Made by a program: the position numbers and the translations under genes. From positions 1,302,001 to 1,366,000 of the forward strand of contig NEEC01000004.1 in NCBI GenBank assembly GCA_002189035.1: 64,000 nucleotides of DNA. Reading direction: 5' to 3'. How positions within the stretch are numbered: the stretch's first letter is position 1; the number at the start of each line of letters is the position of its first letter. Under the pieces are notes generated by a model that worked only from the letters and a program-made list of their open reading frames with translations, ran no database searches and was not told where the DNA came from. The DNA is from Utricularia gibba. Taxonomy: Eukaryota > Streptophyta > Magnoliopsida > Lamiales > Lentibulariaceae. Shown here piece after piece: positions 26,877 through 37,493 of this stretch.

Positions 26877-26884
26877 GCATATTC
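26877..26884 (+). promoter_or_regulatory. P1BS phosphate-starvation element 3 (GCATATTC)
   Basis: Third match to GNATATNC, 106 bp upstream of the ATG and just ahead of the TATA box. Confidence 0.55.
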
Positions 26885-26910
26885 CAAATCCTAATCCCCT
26901 GAACTCGTCT

Positions 26911-26920
26911 CTATATAAAC
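26911..26920 (+). promoter_or_regulatory. TATA box of the PECP1-like gene
   Basis: CTATATAAAC lies 63-72 bp upstream of the ATG, which puts transcription start near 26945. Confidence 0.7.
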
Positions 26921-26982
26921 GCAGCCCTCACATTGGTGACCCCAGCACAAACAGTACGTGAAAAATAGAGAGTTCTCGGAAG

Positions 26983-28032
26983 ATGGCGGGAATCGTGGTG
27001 GTTTTCGATTTCGACAAGACGATTATCGATGTGGATAGCGATAATTGGGTAGTCGATGAACTGGGTTTCACCGATTTGTTCAATCAGCTGCTTCCCACAA
27101 TGCCTTGGAACACATTGATGGTGAAAACTCTCGATTTTTTTCGGGTTTTGGAGGTTTTCAAGGTGAAATCTTTGTTTACGTTTTTCGTGATGTTTACAGG
27201 ATACAATGATGAGGGAATTGCATCTGAATGGGAAGAGTGCGGATGAGATTAAACAAGTGTTGAAAAGAGCCCCGATTCATCCCAGGATTGTGCCCGCCAT
27301 CAAGAAAGCGCATGCTCTGGGGTAACTGACTAACTGGTTTATTTTCTTGTTTCCTGCTCTTCGTGGTCTGTGTTTATCGTTAATGACGATGGTGTTTGTT
27401 CGGCTTCCAGATGTGATTTGAGAGTAGTGAGCGACGCAAATGTCTTCTTCATTGAAACGATCCTTGAGCATCTTGGAATCAGGGATTTGTTCACTGAAAT
27501 CAACACAAATCCTGGTTATGTTGATGAAGAAGGACGAGTTAGAATTTCTCCCTACATCGATTTCAACACCTCTCCCCACTGTTGCCCCCGTTGCCCTCCA
27601 AACATGTGCAAGGTAAACATACAGAATCAACTTAAAAGCGTTAACTTCTGGCCACTAAACCTGTGTCGTTTTGGTTAAAAGGGACTGATCATAGAGAGGA
27701 TTCAAGCGTCACTGACGAAAGAAGGGAAGAAAAAAAGGATCATGTATCTGGGGGATGGATCAGGCGATTTTTGCCCAAGCTTGAAACTGAAGGAAGATGA
27801 TTTCATGATGCCGAGGAAACATTTTCCAGTATGGGATTTGATCTGCGAAAACAGGAGCCGTGTTCAGGCTTCTGTTCACGAATGGAGCGACGGCGCGCAG
27901 CTTGAGCATGCTCTACTGAAGCTAATCGTCAACACACTCTCTCCAGCCGTCGACTACAAGTTGGAGAATTTCCCGGTCATCCTACCCGCCGCCCACGAGG
28001 CGTCCCTTCCTGTTCTGAAGGTTCGTCACTAG
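26983..28032 (+). CDS. PECP1: Phosphoethanolamine/phosphocholine phosphatase (PECP1/PS2, HAD family)
   Basis: Cytosolic HAD-type phosphatase that frees phosphate from phosphoethanolamine and phosphocholine (also described with pyrophosphatase activity); classic phosphate-starvation gene. Exons 26983-27120, 27200-27321, 27411-27612 and 27682-28032 give 270 residues. HAD motif I is VVFDFDKTIIDVDSDNW (nucleophile Asp and the DxDxT pattern). Motif II is LRVVSDANVFFIETIL. The Cys cluster PHCCPRCPPNMCKG is typical of this subfamily, and motif III reads IMYLGDGSGDFCPSLKL. The protein ends LPVLKVRH. No defect is visible. Three P1BS sites in the 350 bp upstream argue for PHR1-driven induction at low phosphate. 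Confidence 0.95.
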
Positions 28033-31000
28033 GACGATCCGACGGCTGCGAGTCAAACATGAGCATCCCATCTGACCGTTGAAAATTACTCCTTGGTATC
28101 TAGCAAACCTTGTTCTTAGCACTTTAGAATTATTGGGCCTACATAGTGGGCTTTAGAGAATCTCTATATTAAGAAATGTGTCATGCAGCCCTGACAGGCC
28201 CATTTCACAAGTTTTTATCCTCTGTACGCGAGTCCACCAAAATTGAGCGTCAAGCAGATTAGACCTCCGATTAAAGAAACCAAAAAGAGCCCACATAAAT
28301 ACTATAATATTTTTTTAAAAAAAATACCATTAAATATTCCAGTATTTAAAAATAAAATAAAATTGAACCCTTAAGGTACGGATCTTAATGGTCCAGCCAA
28401 ATCCCGATAGACTACTACACATAATGAATGGGGGCCTATGTCACGTGACACATTAAAGCCACACCATCATATTCCTCTACATTAATAAAACGTGTCCCCA
28501 CAAGGGCACAATCACGCCTAAGTCGTCATAGGATGGGGATGGGCCCATCCTATCAATCTATCCTTCCATCAGAGGCACGAAAAGCCCCTATCTTGGCACG
28601 ACACGACACGACACGAACCGCGTCCCCAACAAAAGTCATTAACCAACGGTTCACGGTTTTGTCCTTTTGAACCCATTCTCCCCGTTATTAATGTTTTAAA
28701 TTGTCCAAAAAAACCATGAATAAATAATTCCTTATTTGAAAAGTTTAATGATAGTTTAAATCATAATTGAACTGTTTATTTTTTAAAAAAATCAAATCAT
28801 GGTTACACTATAGTTCAACTGTGATGGAATTAAAGTTGAATCGTGATTTGATCTTAATTCATTTTTTATATTTTAAAAATTTTCAAATTTAATCCAATCG
28901 TGTTTACGACATATTTGTAGTTTAAATCGATTTTATTTAATTTTAAAAATCAAATAATATATAGAAAACATTAATTATTATCTTACAACATGTTTATCTA
29001 AATTTTATTAGGATCTTAAGTAACGTTTGGTTGTAGAATTTGATAGATTTAAATGTACAATAATAAATTATTAAACATTTATTTCATGGATTTAAATAAA
29101 CTTGAGATTACATACATTTTTTAATTTTAAATATCTAGGCTTCTTTAAAAACATATCCCTTTTAATTTATTTAATATAACTTAATTCTAATTTTCATTTC
29201 ACTAATTAAGCACGAATTATGCCATGTGCCTGTGAAAACTATCTACACAATTTTATTTATTTATTTATTTTAATGTGGTGAATCATCACACTAGGTTTAC
29301 ATATGGGGAATATCAATGAAGCATGTGATGGCATGATCGGGTGTGGGATTGAACTTTTTGTGGCACGATTGATTAGTTGGGTGCGACATGTGTGTGTTTA
29401 ATGCAGTCCAAGATGAGTTGATGTAACTAGGACATGAACAACCGATGGACACTTAGTGAACTAGGCAAGGCAACAATTATATCACCTTCAGTCTATGGCT
29501 GTCCCCCTCCCGGTCATCCCGCCTTTTAATTACTTTTACTTTCAGCATTTATAATGTCACTTTAGAGATACAAATTATAACCAAAATTAAAAATATTTAG
29601 AATCTCGTTTACAAAATTGACCTACACACAATAAATTAAAATTTTTACATTACGGATGCCCATTTTTCTTGTACATTGAAAAAAAGATGATTATATTTCT
29701 AATAGATTCAATAATGATAAATTACTATTTTACTTTTGATTGATGGGTTTCCACTTTTTATTATTCCTAATTATATCTTAGATTGGTTTTAGATGGTATT
29801 TTATTTAATATAGCTGTTTGTTAGAAAATTTTAAATTAAACTAATAGTTTATTTTAAAATTAATTTTAGATCTTTATTCATTGAAAACAAAAGGAAAGAT
29901 TTGTTTTATGTTAAATTTACAGATGTTTTTTTTATTTAATATATTTTAATTCAGCAATTAAATAAATTTTGAATTGAATGATTAAAATATGTTATTTAAT
30001 TAAAATTTTATATAAAATATTAATTTTAATTTAGGCAAAAAATCAGATAATAGCTCTCTCTGCTGTGCTCTGCACCTCTACGGCTTTTTTGGTCACGTCT
30101 ATTGTGGGAGCATCACTGCATCAGCAATGGGGTGGGTGGTTTAGGGTTTTTTGTTCTTATCTTAACTGAATGGGGTAAGCAGAATTGGAGTGCTGTGTTT
30201 TCCGGCCGCGGGCCTACTACACCCACCGAGGTATAATGGGGCTAACACAGGCTTTTTCTAGGTTGAAGAAGGCATGATAAGTTAATGCTCGATTGATGCC
30301 TTGATCTGGGTGGATGGTGTTGCTACTGTGCCGTAATCACTGCGTTCGCCACATGGGAATGAGGGGGGTTGGTGGGGATGGTTGCTTCTTTTTACCTTGA
30401 AAGTTCAAAAAAATTAACCAGTCCCCTCCACCTCCGTTTCACGCAGCCTCTCACATTTTAGCGCCCTCATGAAACAATTGACTCTGGCCTGGGACGTCTC
30501 TTTCCAGTACTGCGTCTGAGTTGATGGTGGGGTAAGAGTTTCAAGTAAAATGGTGCTGTTGCTATGGAGAAGCTAGTTCGTCGTTCCAGCCGGTGTTTCC
30601 TGTTTTTGGGTTGCGATAATCGAAGGAAGATAGCTAGTTCATGGAAAAAAGTGACCTCGTGAGTGTCGTATCTGATAGATAACAACGAGGCATTAACCGT
30701 ACCCAACGCTTCCGGTGTCTTTTCCAGATTTGTTGTTTCCTACGAGTCAAGCTCCACAGGATTCTACATGGTTTTTTTCTTTTTTGTTGGCTGTGGAAAG
30801 AAAGACGCATCACCTTTCGTAAGGAAACCGTAGAGCCCCATTCCGTGTTTCCTGGATTTCAAACGTAGAACAACGCCACTTTTCTTTTCTCTTCTTTTAT
30901 TCAAAATCCCAGACTTGTTGGCTGGTTGCTTCTTGTTGAGGGTGAAAGTGTATGCGTGCGTGTATTAGCTGTATCGATGTATGTATTCCTTCAAACAGAT

Positions 31001-31423
31001 CATGTGCCCAACATTTAAGCCTTATTCTTGAAAAATACTTGTTTTGAACATCCTTTTCATATGGCTGTCAGGGCAGGGACCTGGGTGGATGAACATTTGT
31101 CTCATTACGCAAAACCCGGAAGGATTTCAGTTTGTTGATTGGAAGAACGGACGGAAAACACGTGTAAGATAACTTTATTGTGCTCCGAAATAAGCGAATA
31201 CTCGGTTAAAAGAATGTATTTTCACCATGCGTCCTTCATCTGCTAAGCATTTTCATCTTGGAGAAACACTCAGAGGTGGGGGCTGAAGGGATAATAATGC
31301 ACCGGTTCTTTCTTGTTGCAGGCAGACGTTGACGTAGTGCTCGCGTGAAGTTATCTATTTAAAGTCAGAAGTCTTGTTTTTAGAGCATTTGGCGTTGTAG
31401 TGAGGACTACTTTGGCTAAAGAA
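28033..31423. other. Long spacer and probable 5'-UTR/intron region of the kinase gene
   Basis: 28033-28280 is the phosphatase 3' flank. A short CACGA tandem repeat lies at 28597-28616. 28280-30050 is AT-rich without protein-like ORFs; AACGTTTGGTTG near 29024 resembles small-element ends. 30050-31420 is GC-balanced with pyrimidine-rich stretches, and a good acceptor (TTCTTGTTGCAG) ends at 31320, so it probably holds the kinase 5' leader and a leader intron. ORFs here are short and unconvincing. Confidence 0.45.
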
Positions 31424-34400
31424 ATGAGCAGAGTGGTGAAGAAAGCCGGGAAAAGGGAGAAGGATTCTGATGCAGCTGAGAAGGTTGTGGTGGCTGTTAA
31501 GGCTTCAAAAGAGGTCCCTAAAAGCGCTCTAATCTGGGCTCTTTCCCATGTTGTCCAGCCCGGAGACTGCATCACCCTTCTTGTCGTAGATTCTTCCCAT
31601 AGCGCAGGTAAAAATATTGCAGTAGATGTCTGCTTTGCTGCCCAGTCTTGGGATGGTAAAATGGCGCTCGTGTGCCCTATTGCTGTTCTATTTTTCAGCT
31701 CTATCTCTGCATTATGATTTAATTGAAAGATTTGAAATTCAACATTTTTCTGCTCTTGAGGCTTATCTCATTTCTTTCTCTTCTTGTTGCAAGTACGTTG
31801 TCAATCTAGTACATGGGTTGTATCAGAGTTCAAAGTGGATTTCTTGGTTCTCGTTTAAATTTGGCCTTTTCTGATCTGCTTGCTTATCCAGTTAAAGCAA
31901 CAATGTCATTGCCAACCTGAACCAGGCCGATGCATGCACCTGCTAATCCCAGATTTCAGAATGATGTGATCCAGTTGTTCCGATATTTCATTTTTTAGTT
32001 TTTTTATTTGCTATGAATTCAGGTAGAAGAACTTGGGGCTTCCCAAGGTTTGCAGGAGACTGTGCAAGTAGCGCCAGGAGGTCTTCATCTGCTCCAAGCG
32101 CAGAGCAGAAAGTTGATCTGACTGATTCATGTGCACAAATGATTCTCCAGCTTCACGATGTATACGATCCCAATAAAGTAAGTATTTATCTTGAGAATCG
32201 CGATGATGGATTTTCTCGTCAGAAAGGCATATGATGGCGGATGGAATGTTTTTTCTTTCTCAATTTTCAGATAAATGTGAAGATCAAAATCGTTTCTGGA
32301 GCATCTTGTGGAGCAGTTGCTGCCGAGGCCAAGAAACATCATGCTAATTGGGTTGTTCTGGACAGGTATGGTCTACATCCTCGTTGTGTTTTTCTAGCTT
32401 CTGTTCAGTACCTGCTTATTATTGAGACATACATTCAGGCACCTCAAGCACGAGGAAAAACGTTGCATGGAAGAGCTACAGTGTAATATTGTTTCCATGA
32501 AGCGCTCCCAAGCAAAAGTTCTGCGGCTGCATCTAGTTGGATCACCCAAAAAGGAAATAGCGGCTATGAGTTCTGACAATAAGCAGTTGCCAAGAAAGTA
32601 CGAAGAAGGGAAAGATGGTAAGAATCCAACTCAAGGGCCATCTGTCACCCCATCTTGTAGCCCAGATGCATTTACTGCAACGGAAGCTGGAACCTCATCT
32701 GTGTCAAGTTCGGATCTTAGAACTTCTCCATTCACCAGAAATGGTCTGCGTAATGGCTTGAAGCAAAATGAACCATTATCTGCAAGACATGAAGATATTG
32801 GAGAATATTGTTCCGGTACTGATGATGAAAGTCTGTCTTCGTCCTCGAGTTTACGGTTTCAACCATGGAGGTCTGAAATTGTTACATCACGATGCCAATC
32901 TTTAGATCATATTTGTGAAAGCTCAGGTCGCTCCAGCAGTAATATCCAGAGTTCCAGCGCTAGAGCTCTGTTGGAAAAGCTCTGCATGCTTGATGATGAA
33001 TATGGTTTTCAATCTCCCAACAACCCGTTAAATCCTGAGGATTTTAAAGGAAGGTTGAGAAGTGTGATTTCTGTCTCAAGGGCCTCACCCCTTGGACCTC
33101 CTCCCCTGTGTTCTGTATGTCAACATAAAGCACCCGTGTTTGGAAAGCCACCGAGATGGTTCACATATGCTGAACTGGAGCATGCCACTGGTGGATTTTC
33201 ACAGTCTAGTTTCTTGGCTGAAGGTGGGTTCGGCTCAGTTCATCGAGGAGTACTCCCTGATGGTCAGGCAATCGCTGTCAAGCAGCACAAGTTGGCGAGT
33301 TCCCAGGGTGATCAAGAATTTTGCTCAGAAGTCGAAGTCTTGAGTTGTGCTCAGCATCGCAATGTTGTTATGTTGATCGGTTTCTGCATCGAGGATGGCA
33401 GGAGATTGTTAGTTTACGAATATGTATGCAATGGATCTCTTGACTCACATCTGTATGGTAATGCCTCATCCTCCACACCATGACTTGATTTCTTATTTGC
33501 CTTTTTGTTCATTGATCATTTATTCACATATGTCACAGGGCGCAATCGAGGAACACTTCCCTGGTCTGCACGACAAAAAATCGCAGTGGGGGCTGCACAG
33601 GGACTGCGGTACCTTCATGAAGAATGCAGGGTTGGTTGCATTGTCCATCGTGACATGCGGCCCAACAATATCCTCATCACACATGATTTTGAACCACTGG
33701 TATGAAATCCTTGGCTCCCTTGTCCCATGAAAACGTTTTCTCCAGCATCACTACTTAGATTCCTAAGGTGTTTTTGTCTCTTACCTCAACCATCATTTGT
33801 TATAAAGGTTGGAGATTTTGGCCTGGCCCGCTGGCAACCTGATGGTGAAGCTGGAGTCGACACGAGAGTAATTGGAACATTTGGGTACTCCACGGATGAT
33901 CACCTGTTCTTCATTTTTATTGCTCATGGTGTAACATATTCCTTTTTTTATTGAAAAAAAGGTACCTAGCTCCAGAATATGCTCAAAGTGGTCAGATAAC
34001 TGAAAAGGCCGATGTCTACTCATTTGGAGTGGTGTTAGTGGAGCTCCTCACTGGTTTGAAGGCCGTAGACTTCAATAGGCCTAAGGGCCAACAATGCCTC
34101 ACAGAATGGGTAAGCAAGCCATCATGTGCTCTCAGTGGCAAATTCCATGATCCCTCTGTAGATCCATTGATGAAATTCTTGCAGGCAAGACCACTACTTG
34201 AAGCTCGAGCTGTCAAGGACTTGATAGACCCATTTTTAGGGATCGGTTACTATGAGCAAGAGGTCCTCTCTATGATGCATGCTGCATCTCTGTGCTTGAG
34301 TCGAGATCCTCACACCAGGCCACGAATGTCGCAGGTACTTGTTAGGTGAACTTGTCAGAGCCTTGAGGTTGGAGTTCTGATCGATTGCTTTGCCCATGTT

Positions 34401-34513
34401 GTCTTCAGGTGCTTCGGATTCTTGAAGGGAATCGTATGGACCTGAGTCAAGTGACTGCAACTGGTTCGGATGCTGGGATCAGATCTGGGGATCACTCCAG
34501 CAGTAAGAGATGA
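31424..34513 (+). CDS. USP-domain receptor-like cytoplasmic kinase (At3g13690/At1g55200 type)
   Basis: Protein kinase fused to an N-terminal adenine-nucleotide alpha-hydrolase (USP-like) domain. Exons 31424-31607, 32023-32177, 32271-32365, 32439-33457, 33539-33699, 33808-33884, 33962-34109, 34185-34334 and 34409-34513 give 697 residues. The USP-like part spans about residues 15-200 ([40 protein letters not shown]). A Ser-rich linker follows. The kinase starts near [13 protein letters not shown], with loop [11 protein letters not shown] (first loop Gly replaced by Ala), Lys in [24 protein letters not shown] and [20 protein letters not shown]. Relatives are labelled inactive protein kinase SELMODRAFT_444075-like, yet Lys, HRD Asp, Asn and DFG are all present. 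Intron 34110-34184 is 75 nt, in frame and stop-free. Confidence 0.93.
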
Positions 34514-34785
34514 AGTTACAAGAGCGTGCTTTGAGTTGGATTGTGCAAGATTTCTCTTCACATAATGTGATGAAGATGCCATTTGTTATCACACGTCAGT
34601 GAAAAATTTGCGTCATGTTCATACTCCACATTCAATCTAGTAAAAGCTGCTGAGCTGCAGAAGATGGTAATAAGAATGTTAACCACAGACACAAGGTCTT
34701 GTTTCTTGCGAGTTATAAAGCTTCACGCCGATTCCACTGCATCAGAACCACAATGGTGGCTGGAATCCAAGGCCTTGTAAGAATA

Positions 34786-35861
34786 TCAGGACTGATAAGC
34801 GTCATCATCAGGGTGGTGAAGAGAGCCATCACTCTGATCTGCTGTGTTATGAGCAACAATGGCATCCTTCAATCTCTAGAGCTGCAGCACATTTTCTTCT
34901 GTATAGTTATGATTCCTAAATGCTAAGATCCCGCAGAAGAGTAGAATAGAGAAAAGTTTACTGTGCCAAACCTTTGCAAGGGAGCAAGAAAATGAATCCA
35001 CCAAGCCATCAGCTCCCCTGTAGAAGTGGAAATATGGTAGGACTTTCACATTCAAACTCTTGCAGAGGGATTTATTCTGATCAAAGTTCACTTTGAGGAA
35101 AAGAATTTCCGGGTGTTGCTCAGCGAGTCTGCAGACCTAGTCAAGCAAAAGCATCTGAAAAATGTAGCTGAATGAACCGAACACAGAACACAACTGAAAC
35201 TATGAAGCAGAGAAGCAAATCACTCACTTTGGGATACAGAGCTCTACATGAAGCACACCAGGTACCAAAGAACTCGACGATGACCAGCCCATCACTGGCC
35301 TGACTTAAACAATCCAGAAATTCTTCTGCAGAATGAACATCAACCATATTTGGGCCAGCATTCTTCTCCCACCATTTTGACTCATTTGTTTGAGCAGCAG
35401 TTGCATGTGCCTGAATGAAGTACTTAGCTCAATAAACTAAGGATCTGACTAATACCCACAGATTCTACTGCTTCAACAGCATCCAAACCAATAATAAAAC
35501 ATACAACGCGTTCCATTGACATTTACACATCTAACAAATGCCCCAAAAGTACGAATCCAACTGTCTAATACAACCAAAACTCATCCAGCTCAATCAGTGT
35601 AACAGAAAATATGCGGTTACCCACTGCCCAGATATTAAACCCGTGCCCAAAAAAGGAAAACACTGGGTCTTTTCTCACCTTCGATGACAAAAGTCGCCTT
35701 CTCCGTACACTGCCCAAGTTGTGGACAACAAAAGAATCAGCAAATGTGGCAGTCTTGGAAATTAGCTTGTTTTCACTACTGGGAACAAGAAAGCACGTCG
35801 TCTTTGAAAACAGGACGACACCCGAAACGTCGTACACTAGTTTAAGAGAACCCCACTTCAT
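34786..35861 (-). CDS. ACHT: ACHT-type atypical thioredoxin (chloroplast)
   Basis: Atypical Cys/His-rich thioredoxin, a plastid redox relay that oxidises or reduces targets via a CxxC site. Exons 35679-35861, 35228-35410, 34972-35136 and probably 34786-34875 give about 206 residues. The N-terminus ([14 protein letters not shown], ending [11 protein letters not shown]) is Ser/Arg-rich and suits a transit peptide. The catalytic exon has [20 protein letters not shown], then [18 protein letters not shown] with active site WCASC. Exon 3 has [19 protein letters not shown], then [20 protein letters not shown] and SCSLAK. The last exon is less certain: taking the acceptor CTCTAG gives [11 protein letters not shown] and an acidic end. 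The gene converges on the kinase gene, with 272 bp between stops. Confidence 0.9.
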
Positions 35862-36482
35862 GGTGTATGCAATTTCCCCTTCTCCTGGCTCCCGATCAAT
35901 GTGCAACTCTCGGATACCGCTCCTTCAAGCAACTTCAAGCAGCAAAACGCCAAAACCACGACAAGACTAGTAGAAGGTTCCTAAATCCAGTGGCGGAACG
36001 GTGACGATGACCCCCCGACCGGGCCGTCGGAAGACGGTCCCATTGTTTTCGAATTTCGATTTAACAAAATAAAATATTTAATTTCCATCCTTTATTTTTT
36101 TATTATTTTAGTGTTAATGTTCTGTATAAATCCATTGGTAAAGTTATAATTTAAATTTACATAATAGTCTTTCTTTACACAATATTTTTATAATAAATTT
36201 AATTGAGACCAATTTTAAAACACTTTACTTTGGAAGTTTGAAAAACAAATAATGTTACAATTAATAATATGAAAAAGCATAGATTGCATCCTCAGTGAGG
36301 AGCTGGTGGCTTCCAAGAACAAGCAACAGATACCCAACACATTCCACATAATGGCATCGCTCCTCCAAAGATCATATCACTGTGAGGGAGGGGAAACCAA
36401 GCAGACTTGCACCAAATCATCAGCCAGTACTGAAACCGCAGGCACAGCAACAAGAAACACCTTTAGACTGTTGAAAGTGAGT
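35862..36482. other. Thioredoxin promoter and AT-rich spacer
   Basis: 35862-36060 is GC-balanced upstream sequence with CG-rich blocks near 36005-36040, 36060-36290 is AT-rich, and 36300-36482 is probably the 3' UTR of the next reverse-strand gene. No gene seen. Confidence 0.4.
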
Positions 36483-37493
36483 TCAGAGGTTTGGAATGGA
36501 CTTAGCTCGAATGAACTGCTTGAGAACAGCTTTGTCTTCATCGAGCCGCTTTTTCTCATCACGGCCTTTTGGCTTTACCTTCCTTTTCTCTTCCAGGATC
36601 CATCTGAAGAGTTCCCTCTGTTGATCCTCAGGGATGGGATCTCGTGCCTTCGGTGTCACCACAGTAATGGGAACTGCAGGTTTTTCAGTTGTTGAGATGG
36701 TAGCAGAAAGCGTGGAGGGAGGGGTTGAGGGTGAAGCAGAGGTTTCAGTATCATCCTTGATTTTCTCAGTCTCTGTTGGGCTCTCGGTTTTCAATGTAGT
36801 TGTCCATAGAGCATAACCTGCACATTGGTGTTTGCTAATGAAAATCCTCAGAATTTCAACACAAGGATGAGTGAAACTTCAACAGAAATTGTGAAGGCAG
36901 GATTTTTCCATTCCACAGTCATCACAAGCTATCCAATGAATCATATCAAACCGTGAGGATCCAACCACTATGTTCATTGGATGAACACCCCATCACATAT
37001 GATGCAATGAATGAAGAAGGGTGAACACGCACTGAAGCGTATGTCTCAGGAATTTGAATCAATCCTCCAAACCAAAAATTAGATAACTTTAATCCCATCC
37101 CACTCCGAAATCACAGAACTTGCTTTCATTGGTATCATTCTATGCATGCATATAGCTAGGTTTTTTTTTTAAGTTTAACGGTTGGCTTGAATTCTGCAAT
37201 TAACCCAAAAGCAAAGGAAAGTAATCAGAAAAGCAGCAGCAGCAGCATATTCTACTATCTTCTACACAAGAAATGCCTCAGATTACGCTTCACCCGTTCA
37301 ATTCAAGAAGCAATTAGTCAAGCAATCGAAAAATTGAGCAAAGAAAAAAAACGACCTCACAAATTGAAAGTAAAAGGAAAAGCAAGGGCGAACCTCCGGC
37401 GCCAGCGCCAATAAGAAGCAGAAATGGCCAGAGAGGCCTAGACCGCCTGATCACCGGAGGCGTCTGCGGAGGATTCGGAGGCGCTTCCGCCAT
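36483..37493 (-). CDS. Small plant protein with one N-terminal membrane segment (unknown function)
   Basis: Exons 37394-37493 and 36483-36817 give 144 residues; the first ATG is at 37491-37493. After a proline-rich start (MAEAPPNPPQTPPVIRRSR), residues about 21-40 form one hydrophobic segment (PLWPFLLLIGAGAGGYALW). A Ser/Thr/Pro-rich linker follows, then a highly charged C-terminal region (DPIPEDQQRELFRWILEEKR, later DEDKAVLKQFIRAKSIPNL). That last block looks strongly constrained, which together with clean splicing argues for a real gene. I do not recognise a characterised family. The single anchor and positive flank would suit an organelle or ER membrane protein; this is inference only. Confidence 0.75.

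Larger units (their letters stand above)
25115..26982. other. Unassigned region, AT-rich spacer and PECP1-like promoter
   Basis: 25115-25430 shows no coding. 25430-25660 is GC-balanced with a 60-codon plus-strand ORF (MKNRKCSCPKTS...) of no known family. 25800-26600 is very AT-rich; ATCAAACAC-type blocks near 26046 and 26127 resemble ends of small DNA elements. 26600-26982 is the promoter and leader of the phosphatase gene. Confidence 0.45.

Noticed and set aside
34110-34184. Reading this segment as kinase exon sequence
   Set aside because: GT-AG ends, and the conserved TEWARPLL join shows it is an intron, though stop-free.
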